This document shows positions 31,134 to 41,024 of a stretch of DNA of 64,000 nt, one piece after another. The stretch's first letter is position 1; every line of letters begins with the position of its first letter. The notes beneath the pieces are model-generated. The model was not told the DNA's origin. It made no database searches and saw only the letters and a list, made by a program, of their open reading frames with translations. The translations under genes were made by a program, and so were the position numbers. Origin of the DNA: Angomonas deanei (Eukaryota > Euglenozoa > Kinetoplastea > Trypanosomatida > Trypanosomatidae); the NCBI GenBank assembly GCA_903995115.1, contig LR877158.1:558001-622000 (forward strand), written 5' to 3'.

Positions 31134-33218
31134 CTACTTTCTGCGTCCCTCGTAATGTTTGTTGTACTGTGCAATTTGCCTTCGCAGCGCTTCAATCTTT
31201 CGGCTTTGGTTCGCTAGAATAGAGTCTACGTTTCTACAGTACCCGTCCATGGCGGTTTCCGGATCCTCCGCCGCGTTTAGCTCCGTCATCTCCCTCTTAA
31301 GCAGTTCCATCATCGAATCAATGTGGTGGCGGTGGGCTAAAATGAGGTTATCCTCTTCGGCATCTAGGCTATCCCCGCTTTCATACAAGAAATCGTCGGC
31401 GGTCGGGCTAGCGGCGCGGGAGGAGTGTTGACTGCCGGGCCTACTTTGCTTCGGTGTCGTGCGGAACGAATTCTTTTGGTTAGGTGTCCGTGTGGCAGTC
31501 GTCGGGTTCGTCTTGGACGTGTTGGAGCGAGCCGTATCCCCCAACTCATCGCGGGCCGACTGAGCGAGGCGATTGGGGGTTCGGTTGGCGGAGGATGACC
31601 GAGAGTCTGCCGCCTTCTTTTCTCTGGCGCGTCGCTGCGCAAACGTGCCGGTGGCCCCAACCGTTTCGACATGTTCGGTGGGCATTTGGCCCATCATAAT
31701 TTCCTCGGCAGCGCTCTTGGAGGACTTATCCTTCTTGAGTTCCTTCACACGATCGGCGTAGCGCAGCGTGTTTAGGGTGTGTTCGCAGCTTCCACTGGCG
31801 GGACTAACATTACCTATCATGACCGTTTTGCTGTTCCCAGTGAAGCAATCTCTCAGCACCGCCGTCAACTTGGATCCTCGGAACGGGATGTGGCGATGGT
31901 TCTGGTCCAACGCACGGATGCACTCCTTTAGCGCCAACAGTGACTTGTTGATTTCGGCTCCCTCCAGTCGGGTCGTGCGGTCGCTATCCAAAGTGTCCGC
32001 ACCACGCTCGGAACCGGCCAGATCGATAAAAGTAAAACGGCCGGCGAATTTGTTTCGATCGTTCAAAATGGTGATGTGCAGAATAGCGTGAGAGCGGGAC
32101 GAGTCTGCGTTCATCCCGGTCGACCCGGAGGCTCGGATACTATTGCCATAATCAATCACCTGCATCATGTGATTGCAGTCGTCCACGCCGTGCTCGGTTA
32201 GGCCGCACACGTTGATGACACCCCTGCTGTCCTCTCGGCACGCCAGCTTTTCGCGCTCGTTCAGCAAATCAAAAAGCTTTCCGCCGTAAATTTCAAAGAA
32301 AGAGACGTTGATGCTGAATCCTGGTTCAAGCCTGGAGTACAGCTCGCGCGCCGCCATCAGGTAAATGCCCTCTTGGTTATCCTTACCGAGCATCGTGTAC
32401 GTTTTGCCGCTACCGGTTTGGCCGTACGCGAAGCATGTGGCACAACCACCGTCGAAAACGGTATCAATCAGGGGTCTGCACGCCGCCTCGTAAATGTCTC
32501 TGTTGGTCTTTCGATCGTCCATGACCAAGTCGTACGTGAAGCGATGCTTTTCAATGTACCGTGTGAGGTCCACCTTTTGGCGGGGCTCCAGCAAGGTGAT
32601 GGTGCGGTTGTTTTCCGGGTCGGTCGCCAGAATGTCATACAGTCCGTCGCCCTGTTCGCTGCTACTCAACGGCCTCTTCCGGATCACAACTGTAATACGA
32701 CTCTTCTTGCGGGCCTCTTGCGGGCGGCGACCGAGCGGCGTGGGGGATTGACCCGCACGACTCATTGGTCGCGAGGGTGGCCGTGAGGTGGCTTGCTTGG
32801 GGGCAAGGTCCGCCTCGTCCGTTGGGTCGCGCCTGCCGGACATGGGATTTCTACCAGTTTCAAACGCCTTCTGCTGTTCGCGACGAAGGGGGGTGGTGTT
32901 TCGGTTGGGCGTGGCTACCCTGGCTGGTGGCGCGTTGGAGGTCTGCTCCTGTCGGTCACCGCGATTTCCTTCGTAACGCGACTGCGGGGGTTCGGGGGGT
33001 GGGGTGCCGCCTCCGCCGGACTGCTGATCTCTCTTCAGAAATTGAATCAACTCGAAAAGCTTCCGTCGGTCGGTCATGACGATAATGCCGACGGACTGAT
33101 AATCCTGCATCGTCAGCTGTTTCATTTGTTGGATAGTGGTGACCTTTCCATCTATAAAGCCTTGGACAGCGTGACCCAAACCACCTTGTTCGAGTAGTTG
33201 ACGAAGCTGCGATTCCAT
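31134..33218 (-). CDS. KIN13: Kinesin-13 microtubule depolymerase
   Basis: A 694-residue kinesin. The first 65 residues form a small helical SAM-like domain. A basic, Pro/Arg-rich neck follows, then the motor from about residue 168 to 505. Motor motifs are P-loop GQTGSGKT (about 268), switch I NADSSRSH, switch II DLAGSE and the KVD finger ([14 protein letters not shown]), which is specific to kinesin-13 and needed for microtubule-end depolymerisation. The internal position of the motor also fits. The C-terminus has a disordered linker and a short coiled coil. Kinetoplastids have several kinesin-13 paralogues, one of which sets flagellar length and another acts in the spindle; I cannot tell which this is. 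Confidence 0.93.
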   Translation of the reverse strand: MESQLRQLLEQGGLGHAVQGFIDGKVTTIQQMKQLTMQDYQSVGIIVMTDRRKLFELIQFLKRDQQSGGGGTPPPEPPQSRYEGNRGDRQEQTSNAPPARVATPNRNTTPLRREQQKAFETGRNPMSGRRDPTDEADLAPKQATSRPPSRPMSRAGQSPTPLGRRPQEARKKSRITVVIRKRPLSSSEQGDGLYDILATDPENNRTITLLEPRQKVDLTRYIEKHRFTYDLVMDDRKTNRDIYEAACRPLIDTVFDGGCATCFAYGQTGSGKTYTMLGKDNQEGIYLMAARELYSRLEPGFSINVSFFEIYGGKLFDLLNEREKLACREDSRGVINVCGLTEHGVDDCNHMMQVIDYGNSIRASGSTGMNADSSRSHAILHITILNDRNKFAGRFTFIDLAGSERGADTLDSDRTTRLEGAEINKSLLALKECIRALDQNHRHIPFRGSKLTAVLRDCFTGNSKTVMIGNVSPASGSCEHTLNTLRYADRVKELKKDKSSKSAAEEIMMGQMPTEHVETVGATGTFAQRRAREKKAADSRSSSANRTPNRLAQSARDELGDTARSNTSKTNPTTATRTPNQKNSFRTTPKQSRPGSQHSSRAASPTADDFLYESGDSLDAEEDNLILAHRHHIDSMMELLKREMTELNAAEDPETAMDGYCRNVDSILANQSRKIEALRRQIAQYNKHYEGRRK

Positions 33219-33645
33219 GTGTTCGACGGTAAAACGAATAAAATGATGATTATAAAGATCTATTGAAGACTTGAACTACTGCAAAGAGAGAAACGAGGGT
33301 GACAAATAACAGAGACAGCACATGGAATGGGATCAGAACGAAAAAAAAAAAAAGACAGCAACTGCATTATTATTGGTTTTGCCGTTTCTTCTTTTGCTGT
33401 TCAAATGTCATTCATTCTTCATTTCAAATCACCCTTTCTTCTTTTTTTAGTTGTAGCAAACTGCGGGGACATAAATGACGACAACCTAAAAATAAAATAA
33501 ATAAAAGGAAAAAAATCATTCTCCTTTTTTTCTTTTTAATTTCCTCTTCTTAAAAAAAAAAAAAAATGGAAAACAACAAAAGGAAAAAGGGGGAAAAAAA
33601 AAGCTAGGAATGGTATATTTTGTCCCGCCTAAAACCATACCGCGG
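33219..33645. other. Intergenic region between squalene epoxidase and kinesin-13
   Basis: A 427-base A/T-rich spacer. It holds A13-A14 runs at 33340-33353 and 33551-33565, pyrimidine tracts on the transcribed strand. No gene seen. Confidence 0.55.
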
Positions 33646-35352
33646 TCAGATGCCTACCGGCTTCCTCTGCTTTCCGCCCATGAATTTGGTGTACGCGGCG
33701 GTTTTTACCCTCTTGGCCAGATTAGCCAACGGACTGGTAGAGTCGATTACCCTCCAAGCGGAATAAAATTCATTCTTGGCCAACGGTAGGGCGACTGCGG
33801 TGGACTTGTAAAGGAGGAATGCCGCCTGCTTCATCCGCTCGCTGTCCCCGAAAAAGCTGCGGATATTCTGCTTCTTTTCCTCGTCGGAGGGCGTCTTTTT
33901 GTTAGGGGAGCTGTACTGTCCAGTCTTCGCCATAATGTTGTAAACGCCGTACAGCATGACGCTGTAGTAGTGCATGACCAGTGAAACGATATTCGGCTCC
34001 AAACCAGCGAGAAGGTCCATCGGGCCCGTCACACAATCGCCGCCATTGACAAAGTAGTCGAAGCACGCATTTCTCAGAAGAGGAATGCTGAACACGGAGT
34101 ACAGTGCCCACGAAAGCAGGTTGATGCAGCAACTGTGGATGTAACGATGGCGGGTGTACTTGGTAATGGCTTCTTGGATCAGATCCTCAATCTTGGCCAT
34201 GACGGTGGGATCACTGTTCTGGAAAGTGGCAATCAACTGCAGGTTGTCGGCGAGGCGGATGGCATCACGGAATGCACACGTCATACCACCGCCGGTCAGA
34301 GGGTGGCGCTGGTTCGCGTGGTCACCAATCCCCACGTACCCTTTAATAGAGGGGAAACCGGGTGGGTAACGGGCGACCGCCATGCTTCGAATATTCTTGG
34401 TATCCTTGGCGGCGCGGATAAACTCCTCCCGCATGTGCGCGGGGAGGCACGGGGCCACCTCATTCACGAGCCAGCTGCTTTGCGCCTCCAGACTGGGTAA
34501 AGTGGGTTTGTTGTAGTCCACCAACATGCGGAGCTCGTCGTCGTCGAGACGGTAAGAGAGGATGGGACCGGTCTTGCCGAAGAAAACCGTACCCCTCTGC
34601 TCCACCGGGAGGCGCACCGTCTTGAGAATCAGCCCCACAAAGTTGGAGTGGTAATCGGTCGCTGGGGTGTAGTGCTGATACTTGCTCTTCCACTTGGACA
34701 TACCACCGTCACACATCACAATCAAGGGGGCAGTGGCAGTCTTGGTGACATACTTTACATCGGCCGAGGGCTTTGGGGGATCCTTCTCGAATGGGTTTTC
34801 GGGTACCTTGAAGTCCTCTTGGACGGAATACTCAATACCGTACGCCCGTTCAAACCCTGGGCGACCTGAGGTAAGAACGGTATTAACGGTACCCTCGACA
34901 AGCGTGACGTGTTCTTGGCAGTTGTGAAACACAAACGAACGCAACTTTTGCACAAAGTCTCCAAAGTGGAAGGACACGCCGGAGGCTCCGTTTCTGTACG
35001 GCAGGTCCACGTTGTCGCCGTTTTCGTCCACCACCAAATACCCGTGGCACGGCATACCAATGGACGTTGCGCAAGACTCCATCCCAATCCGGCGAAGTGC
35101 GTAAAGGCCACCTGGTTGAAGAAGCTCGCCGACAATGCGGTCCGGCTTGGTGTACAGAGTGCGCTCCACCACCAGCACCTTCCGTCCTTGGTCGGAAAGG
35201 GCCTTTGCAAGGACAGGGCCGGCAATACTTCCCCCGACAATGATGACATCATAATCGTATCTTGTCTTTACCGGTGCGGTGCGGTGCCTGGAAAGAAGCT
35301 TGTTAATGTACAAGATGGCGCAAATAATAACCGCGATACAGATCCAGGACAT
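33646..35352 (-). CDS. SQLE: Squalene monooxygenase (squalene epoxidase)
   Basis: A 568-residue flavoprotein. An N-terminal membrane anchor (about residues 5-20) precedes the FAD-binding IIVGGSIAGPVLAKAL. The family motifs GELLQPGG and GDHANQRHPLTGGGMT follow. The C-terminal third holds hydrophobic helices that dip into the ER membrane. It oxidises squalene to 2,3-oxidosqualene, the first oxygen-dependent step of sterol synthesis, and is the target of terbinafine-type allylamines. In the second motif the common GDALNMRHPL becomes GDHANQRHPL, with the essential Asp kept. Presence of the enzyme implies sterol synthesis rather than full dependence on host or prey sterol. Length and start are normal. 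Confidence 0.93.
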   Translation of the reverse strand: MSWICIAVIICAILYINKLLSRHRTAPVKTRYDYDVIIVGGSIAGPVLAKALSDQGRKVLVVERTLYTKPDRIVGELLQPGGLYALRRIGMESCATSIGMPCHGYLVVDENGDNVDLPYRNGASGVSFHFGDFVQKLRSFVFHNCQEHVTLVEGTVNTVLTSGRPGFERAYGIEYSVQEDFKVPENPFEKDPPKPSADVKYVTKTATAPLIVMCDGGMSKWKSKYQHYTPATDYHSNFVGLILKTVRLPVEQRGTVFFGKTGPILSYRLDDDELRMLVDYNKPTLPSLEAQSSWLVNEVAPCLPAHMREEFIRAAKDTKNIRSMAVARYPPGFPSIKGYVGIGDHANQRHPLTGGGMTCAFRDAIRLADNLQLIATFQNSDPTVMAKIEDLIQEAITKYTRHRYIHSCCINLLSWALYSVFSIPLLRNACFDYFVNGGDCVTGPMDLLAGLEPNIVSLVMHYYSVMLYGVYNIMAKTGQYSSPNKKTPSDEEKKQNIRSFFGDSERMKQAAFLLYKSTAVALPLAKNEFYSAWRVIDSTSPLANLAKRVKTAAYTKFMGGKQRKPVGI

Positions 35353-36012
35353 TGTGTATAGTGCTTGAGCGAGATTTAATTCAGTTAATTTGACTTTTTA
35401 TGTTATTTTTTTGACGGAGTATTAGTAGTGTAGTACTTGTCAATGTGTTGTTGGTGGCTTATGAAGGAGGGGGGATATCTTAAAGCAACACTATTTATCT
35501 TAAACTTTTTCTTTTGATTTTTTTTTTTTTTGAAGATTACTTATTATTATTTTGATGAACTGATTATGTAGATTTTTTTTTTTTCGAAAAAAACAAATAA
35601 TTTTTTTTTTTTTTTGGTTTACTTTCTCTACTTTAGGTATTTTTGATGTACTGAGAATTCAGATAAGAAAATAAGATTTCTAAAACAAATGCTACAAGGG
35701 TGATGAAAACGAAAAGAAACAAGGTATTGACTATAGAATGATAAACTGTTGATTGTATGTGTGCGTGTGTGGTTAAAGCAGAGAGAAGAGAGAGGGGAAA
35801 ATGTTGTGCGAGAGAGTAGTGACGGTGAAACAAACAAAAACAAAAAAGTGCAATAAACGTAATGAGATGAATATCCTGTTCGGGTGATTGAAATGCAATA
35901 TGTATGGATATACTCGGAGGAGATTTAAAAAGGGGGAGAATAATTCTATGATGAGAAATGTAGCTTACTCTTGTTTTCTATGTTTACAAAAAAAAAAAAA
36001 TGATTGTTGTTC
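35353..36012. other. Intergenic region between mitochondrial polymerase and squalene epoxidase
   Basis: The longest spacer within the minus-strand unit, 660 bases. It holds T14-T15 runs on the plus strand (35520-35532, 35572-35584, 35600-35615). A C/T-rich stretch on the transcribed strand (about 35745-35815) could serve as acceptor tract, giving a 5' leader of about 400 bases. No convincing gene. Confidence 0.55.
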
Positions 36013-39000
36013 TTATAGTGATGTCTCCACCGCGATGGGACGGAGCGAGCCCATGTCCTCTCCGGCAACGACATCGCAGGGAAAATCGACGCTCACGCCC
36101 ATCTCTGGAAATAACCGATTAAGGGATCCACGCACATCCGTCATAATCCGCTCCACATCTGCCGCGACTTGTCGGTAGACCGATTCATGGCAGTCCACCC
36201 ACACGCAATCGTGTACGGTATTGGTCAAGACCGCGAGGCCATTGTAGTTCTGGTTTGACTGGAAATGACGCCACAGGATGCCGAGCATGATCTGCACTAT
36301 TTCACCCGCAAATCCCTGAACGGGATAGTTCTTTAAATGAGTGGGTGAAAAATTGGTAGACTTCTTCGCCACCCCGCGGTCCCGCAGCATCGCCTCCGGG
36401 ACATCGGACTCCGTGAAAATATACCGACTGCCCGTCAGAACAGGAAACATACCTTTAAAAAACTGATGTCCCTTCACGTTTCTCGCCCCATTTTGTAGAG
36501 AAGCGTCGTAGCTGTTGGCCGACAATGCCACCATGTTATTAAAAATATCCACCTGCCGGTATGTTTCGCTTTCCTTTTCAATAAGCATGCGCACCTGATC
36601 CTGTGTCAAGCCGGTACTTTTACTAATCATTTTCGCCCCGGCCCCGTACTGACGCTGGAAGGAAAAAATTTTGGCCTGCTGACGAAGTTTCACAAATTCA
36701 GGTTCCTTGTTCTTTTTCGCGCGGAGCAAAACGTCGGTGTACTTCAAGTCGGGCCGCATCATGGTCACACGCTTACAATGGAAATCGACATTGTGCCTCA
36801 AGTCATCCAGCATCTGTTCGTCATTCGCCAGCACGGCAAGGGCCACGACCTCAAGCTGAGAATAATCGGCCTCAATGCACATCCCCTTTTCTCCGTAGCG
36901 GCTGATGAACATATCCCTCAAATTGGACTTGTCCTCCTTGGGAATATTCTGACAGTTCGGATTTGCGCTGGCCAGCCTCCCCGTGCTCGTCTTATTGTGG
37001 ATCAGTTCGTGGTGGATGCAACTGTCAATCGAGTGTACCAGTGATACCATGCCCGTTCCCCCGTCTGTACTCTCGTAATACGTACCAATCAGTTTTTCCA
37101 ATCCTCGCAATTCCACGATTGTGGCGGCGGTTGGGTCATTTTGAGTTTTTGTGAAATAGTTCAAGGTTTCTTCCCCCACTTGCAGCTGGCGAGTTGACGC
37201 ACTTCGAAACCGCCGCATTACCTGTTCGGCCTCCAACTCGTTGCTCACGTAGGAAGACAGTCTGCCCTGAATGTTCACTTCGACAATGTCGTCATGCGAG
37301 CAGGCGACCGCAAAGCAATCTAGAGGGGAGCTAATGGTGCGCCCGACGAGACACATGAGGGACAAACGTTGTCGTTGACTTTTTTCCATAGAATTGTAAA
37401 ATCCAACAAAGGCACGGCGGTGGCGCATTAAGACCGGCAGCTCGTCATCGCTGCGTTGGGGTTCATTCTTCTTTGTTTTCTTCTTCTTTTCCACAGCGAC
37501 AGCTTCTCTCTGTAAAGACTCGTTTGCAATGTGAAGCAGAACATCCGTATAATAATTGCACCACTCCTCCGGTTTGAGGCTCTCCTCAGACGCCAACTTC
37601 CTCCTAAATAACTCACCCGCGTTTACCCTAGACTTGCCCTTCACGTTGGGGAGGACCTTTGGGGGAATCACGGGCGTCTGGCCCGGCTTCAAATTACCCT
37701 CCGTGCCATAGACGTGCTTGTAGAATAGTAAAATGGACCCTGTGTCGGCGAGGGTGACAACGTACCTTTGGCGCACGTCGGCCGCGGTGGAACTTTCGGA
37801 GTGTGCTTCAAAAAAGTCTAGCACTTCCTTATCGCCTTCCAAGTTCCTCTTAAACGTAAACGGAGCGTCGCGTACAAAAATGGTCACTTGTGCATCCATA
37901 AATGCCGAGTCACTTTTGTCCACCTCCTCGTCGGAGGACACTAAAAAATCAGTGTGCCGCTCCACCTGATCTTCGATAAACTCTTCCAACAATTTCCGCT
38001 TTCCCTGAGCTGTAATGGTGATTGACTCGCTCGTAATCGGATTCTTTACGAACAGCTTGGCGATCCCATTCGTGCCTGGCACCATGGCACAAAAAAGAAA
38101 TAGATGACGTCTGGGAATTAGATTGGCGAGCTGTGACGTCTCCCCTCTCTTTGTAGGATCAGAACGGGGGATCGCCACCATCTCGGTTTGTAAGGAGTCC
38201 GCTATGGTTGAACTTTTACGAAAATTAGCTCCCTTCATATAGGCATCAAAATACGCCTTGAATACCCGTGTCCCCTTTCCTCCCAAATTGCCAGACATAA
38301 TGGCGCAATCGCATATTCCCAAAACGTAGACGGGGGGTCGAAGAAACACGCCATTGGGGTACAGCGCGGGAGGGAAAAAATCAGGTGGGGCAAACAGATT
38401 GTGACGGGCAAACGTTTCACCAGGCAGCACTTTACTTTCACGGGAGTTTGTGGTCAGCTTCAGTTTTCCACCAAAGAAAAAGGCGATCAAGTGCTGATTA
38501 GAAGACCAGTTGAAAAACTTTCGGCAGTCCGCTGGGATTTCTGTGGGAATGGACTCTAGAAGTTTCCCCCGCAGTTGGGTGACCTTCGTCATCAAGTCTC
38601 CGCTCTGCTTTTGTGCCAGCTCAACATTTGTCTTTAAGCCATTGTACTCCATTTCGGTGGTGCACAGTAAACCGTCCATTCGAGAGGAAATGATAATGGC
38701 CTGTCGTTGATTCAGACTCCGCTCCAAGTGCTTGCGGAAAATGAGTTCCGTGTTTTCCAGATCACCGTGGAGGTATTCTGTCAAAATGCTATATGGAATT
38801 TCGTACGTCTCCTTTCCTTCCGCCCAAGCCTTCTTCACCGCATCCAGCTTTGGGGTCTGGCCGCCATAACTCTTCGCCACGTCCTCCAGACCTGCACCGT
38901 TACCTAGCCGGACTTCGTGCCCGGTGAGCAGGTACTCGGCATACATGGTATCCCATATCTTTCCTCCACGGGCGAGAAACTTGCGCAGCTCCGCATCCCT

Positions 39001-40851
39001 CCATATCTGAAGAAGATCAAACTTTATATTGTGGCCGACCAACACATTGTAATCGTCCAGGGGCGGCAGAAAAAGAGAATTTATTGATGACTGCTCAACG
39101 AGGTTGTTGGAAGCCGTTATCGACGGGTTATCGTAGCACAAGGCGGCGTTTCGATCAAAGTACCGCTTTGGCATAAACACGTTGCCCTTGTAGTCTCTGC
39201 AGCCCGAAAGAACGACGTAATTCTCTTTTGTAAACGGGTTAGCAATTCGTTTATAGCGACGCACGGTTGTCGTTTCCAAGTCGATCACCAAATAACGGCT
39301 CAATTCGTGAACAATCGCCGTCTCTCTCTTCAGGCGATCCTTGTTCTCATAAATTTTCGACTTCCACTGCTGCAACCCAAAAACAACTTCCGCATCGTTT
39401 ACGTTGACTTTATTGAGGAAAGTGGAGCTGGTGATGCTTTGAACCGGGTGCTTTTGCGCCTCGTCCTCAAGTCGCTTCACAATTCCGAAGGCCTCACGGA
39501 CGTCCATCTGCTGCGGTACGCTGTTGTGCGCACTGACGATGGCCGTGGACACTTTGCTCAGGCGGTCGGAAAACAGTTTATTCGCCAACGCGGTAAAACC
39601 ACGTTGAAGAAAACGATCCAGCTGTTCTTCGTCCTTTTTGGCGTGCTTCTCGGTGAAACAGTTGTTTCGGATCGCCGCCCACGTACCCCGGGGGTCGACG
39701 GAGTCAGAAATGCCTCTCGAGACACTTAATCCCCCAAAATACGGCCCTAAGCTGGATATTTCAGCGATGAAAAAGGGACTCTTTGGCCTGCACGTTCGCG
39801 CGAACGCAACGAGCTGTGACGCTTTCGTGCGTATCGTAGGTACAAACAGGGAAATGGACGAGCTGCCCTCTCCGTACAGAAGCACGGTGAGTGCGTTCAA
39901 CTTTGGCGCTTCCTCGGACAAACTTCGTATCATGTGCACCGTTTGATTTCGTTTTTGCGCGTCGTAGATGGTGACGATCATCGTGTGACCTTCGGCAATG
40001 GTCCCTTTCCCCACTCGAACGTCAATGTCGACGACAAACACGTTGACGGCCTTCACAACGCGTCGTATAATCTGTGAAACGGGATCAAGCGTTTTTTTAC
40101 TCCCCGGTGTACCGAAGCGCTTGTGAACGTTGAAGAGAACACTCCATATCAGCAACGCACTCCTGGACACGCCGGGCCCCTTGGTGCACCCGTACGAGGT
40201 GTATTCGCCACTGTCAAAGTCGAATACTGTCGGCTGGAGCGATTCGTGGTCAAACGCCTTGTTACTCAGTAGAAAGAACGCGTGTTCAAACCCGTTCGGA
40301 AGGTCAACGCCATTGACAACTTCTCGTTGAGCGCGAAAGGCAAGGTATGTGATGCCCCACGAATCAGGAGCGACGACGATGCGCTTATTGGTCTTTTCCG
40401 ACAGGAGAGAAGCACAAGACCGCACCTCTTTCCCGCTATCTTCTGGGAAAAGGAGTCCTGCTATGTAGTCCTCTCCAATCTTCTCATCTATCCACTTGGC
40501 GCATTTCCACAGATTCTTCTCGCTGAATAGAGCCACTTCGTTGATAGTCGGGCAGTACACGGCGCAACTGCCATCGCTAGATGACGACAAGGTGAATATG
40601 CAATACTGTGATTTGGCGAGCAAAACTTTTTCGTCCTCTCCATGCAGAACGGAGGAGAAGGGATTCTGACGAGCTGGGTAAGGAGTGGCGGGAGGGCTTA
40701 AGGCTGCCGACGCGGCGGCGCTGGCACCGGCAGCGTGTTGCGTGGAAGCGCGTTGCGAGTCGAGAGCTGATCTAGCGCACTGACTGGAGTGGGCAAAAGC
40801 GCCCAAAGTAAAAATTTGCCTCTGTGTTTTCAATGAAAACCGACGGAACAT
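36013..40851 (-). CDS. Mitochondrial (kinetoplast) DNA polymerase I-like protein, POLI family
   Basis: A 1,612-residue family A polymerase. The N-terminus is basic and rich in Ser/Arg/Ala with few acids (MFRRFSLKTQRQIF), a mitochondrial presequence type. A 3'-5' exonuclease starts near residue 525: LVIDLETT (exo I), VGHNIKFDLL (exo II) and YLHGDLENTE (exo III). The polymerase motifs are A (EADYSQLEV, about 1327), B (RQQAKIFSFQRQYGAG, about 1395) and C (TVHDCVWVD, about 1549). All catalytic acids are present, so it should polymerise and proofread. Kinetoplastids have several such mitochondrial polymerases (POLIA to POLID); length and an intact exonuclease fit the POLIB-POLID group. The first 500 residues match nothing I know. 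The frame is uninterrupted over 4.8 kb. Confidence 0.9.
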   Translation of the reverse strand: MFRRFSLKTQRQIFTLGAFAHSSQCARSALDSQRASTQHAAGASAAASAALSPPATPYPARQNPFSSVLHGEDEKVLLAKSQYCIFTLSSSSDGSCAVYCPTINEVALFSEKNLWKCAKWIDEKIGEDYIAGLLFPEDSGKEVRSCASLLSEKTNKRIVVAPDSWGITYLAFRAQREVVNGVDLPNGFEHAFFLLSNKAFDHESLQPTVFDFDSGEYTSYGCTKGPGVSRSALLIWSVLFNVHKRFGTPGSKKTLDPVSQIIRRVVKAVNVFVVDIDVRVGKGTIAEGHTMIVTIYDAQKRNQTVHMIRSLSEEAPKLNALTVLLYGEGSSSISLFVPTIRTKASQLVAFARTCRPKSPFFIAEISSLGPYFGGLSVSRGISDSVDPRGTWAAIRNNCFTEKHAKKDEEQLDRFLQRGFTALANKLFSDRLSKVSTAIVSAHNSVPQQMDVREAFGIVKRLEDEAQKHPVQSITSSTFLNKVNVNDAEVVFGLQQWKSKIYENKDRLKRETAIVHELSRYLVIDLETTTVRRYKRIANPFTKENYVVLSGCRDYKGNVFMPKRYFDRNAALCYDNPSITASNNLVEQSSINSLFLPPLDDYNVLVGHNIKFDLLQIWRDAELRKFLARGGKIWDTMYAEYLLTGHEVRLGNGAGLEDVAKSYGGQTPKLDAVKKAWAEGKETYEIPYSILTEYLHGDLENTELIFRKHLERSLNQRQAIIISSRMDGLLCTTEMEYNGLKTNVELAQKQSGDLMTKVTQLRGKLLESIPTEIPADCRKFFNWSSNQHLIAFFFGGKLKLTTNSRESKVLPGETFARHNLFAPPDFFPPALYPNGVFLRPPVYVLGICDCAIMSGNLGGKGTRVFKAYFDAYMKGANFRKSSTIADSLQTEMVAIPRSDPTKRGETSQLANLIPRRHLFLFCAMVPGTNGIAKLFVKNPITSESITITAQGKRKLLEEFIEDQVERHTDFLVSSDEEVDKSDSAFMDAQVTIFVRDAPFTFKRNLEGDKEVLDFFEAHSESSTAADVRQRYVVTLADTGSILLFYKHVYGTEGNLKPGQTPVIPPKVLPNVKGKSRVNAGELFRRKLASEESLKPEEWCNYYTDVLLHIANESLQREAVAVEKKKKTKKNEPQRSDDELPVLMRHRRAFVGFYNSMEKSQRQRLSLMCLVGRTISSPLDCFAVACSHDDIVEVNIQGRLSSYVSNELEAEQVMRRFRSASTRQLQVGEETLNYFTKTQNDPTAATIVELRGLEKLIGTYYESTDGGTGMVSLVHSIDSCIHHELIHNKTSTGRLASANPNCQNIPKEDKSNLRDMFISRYGEKGMCIEADYSQLEVVALAVLANDEQMLDDLRHNVDFHCKRVTMMRPDLKYTDVLLRAKKNKEPEFVKLRQQAKIFSFQRQYGAGAKMISKSTGLTQDQVRMLIEKESETYRQVDIFNNMVALSANSYDASLQNGARNVKGHQFFKGMFPVLTGSRYIFTESDVPEAMLRDRGVAKKSTNFSPTHLKNYPVQGFAGEIVQIMLGILWRHFQSNQNYNGLAVLTNTVHDCVWVDCHESVYRQVAADVERIMTDVRGSLNRLFPEMGVSVDFPCDVVAGEDMGSLRPIAVETSL

Positions 40852-40868
40852 CAGATTAACTCAGACTT

Positions 40869-40884
40869 GTGTGTGTGTGTGTGT
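40869..40884. repeat. (TG)8 microsatellite
   Basis: A short TG tract 18 bases upstream of the polymerase start, so it lies in the 5' leader of that gene as CA repeats on the transcribed strand. Confidence 0.8.
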
Positions 40885-41024
40885 ATTCAAAGAAAACGAG
40901 GAGAGTGTTGAGATGAGAAAAAGGTTGGCCTCAACCAAATGGCGGAGAAAATGCACTCGGTTGATTATTCATTGCAAAGAAAAGCTACCCGAAAAAATGT
41001 ATCAAAAATTGTAGTGTACAATGG

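Noticed and set aside
35628-35843. Overlapping minus-strand open frames in the spacer beside squalene epoxidase
   Set aside because: They translate C/T-rich leader sequence, have no family features and end in an A/T-rich spacer.
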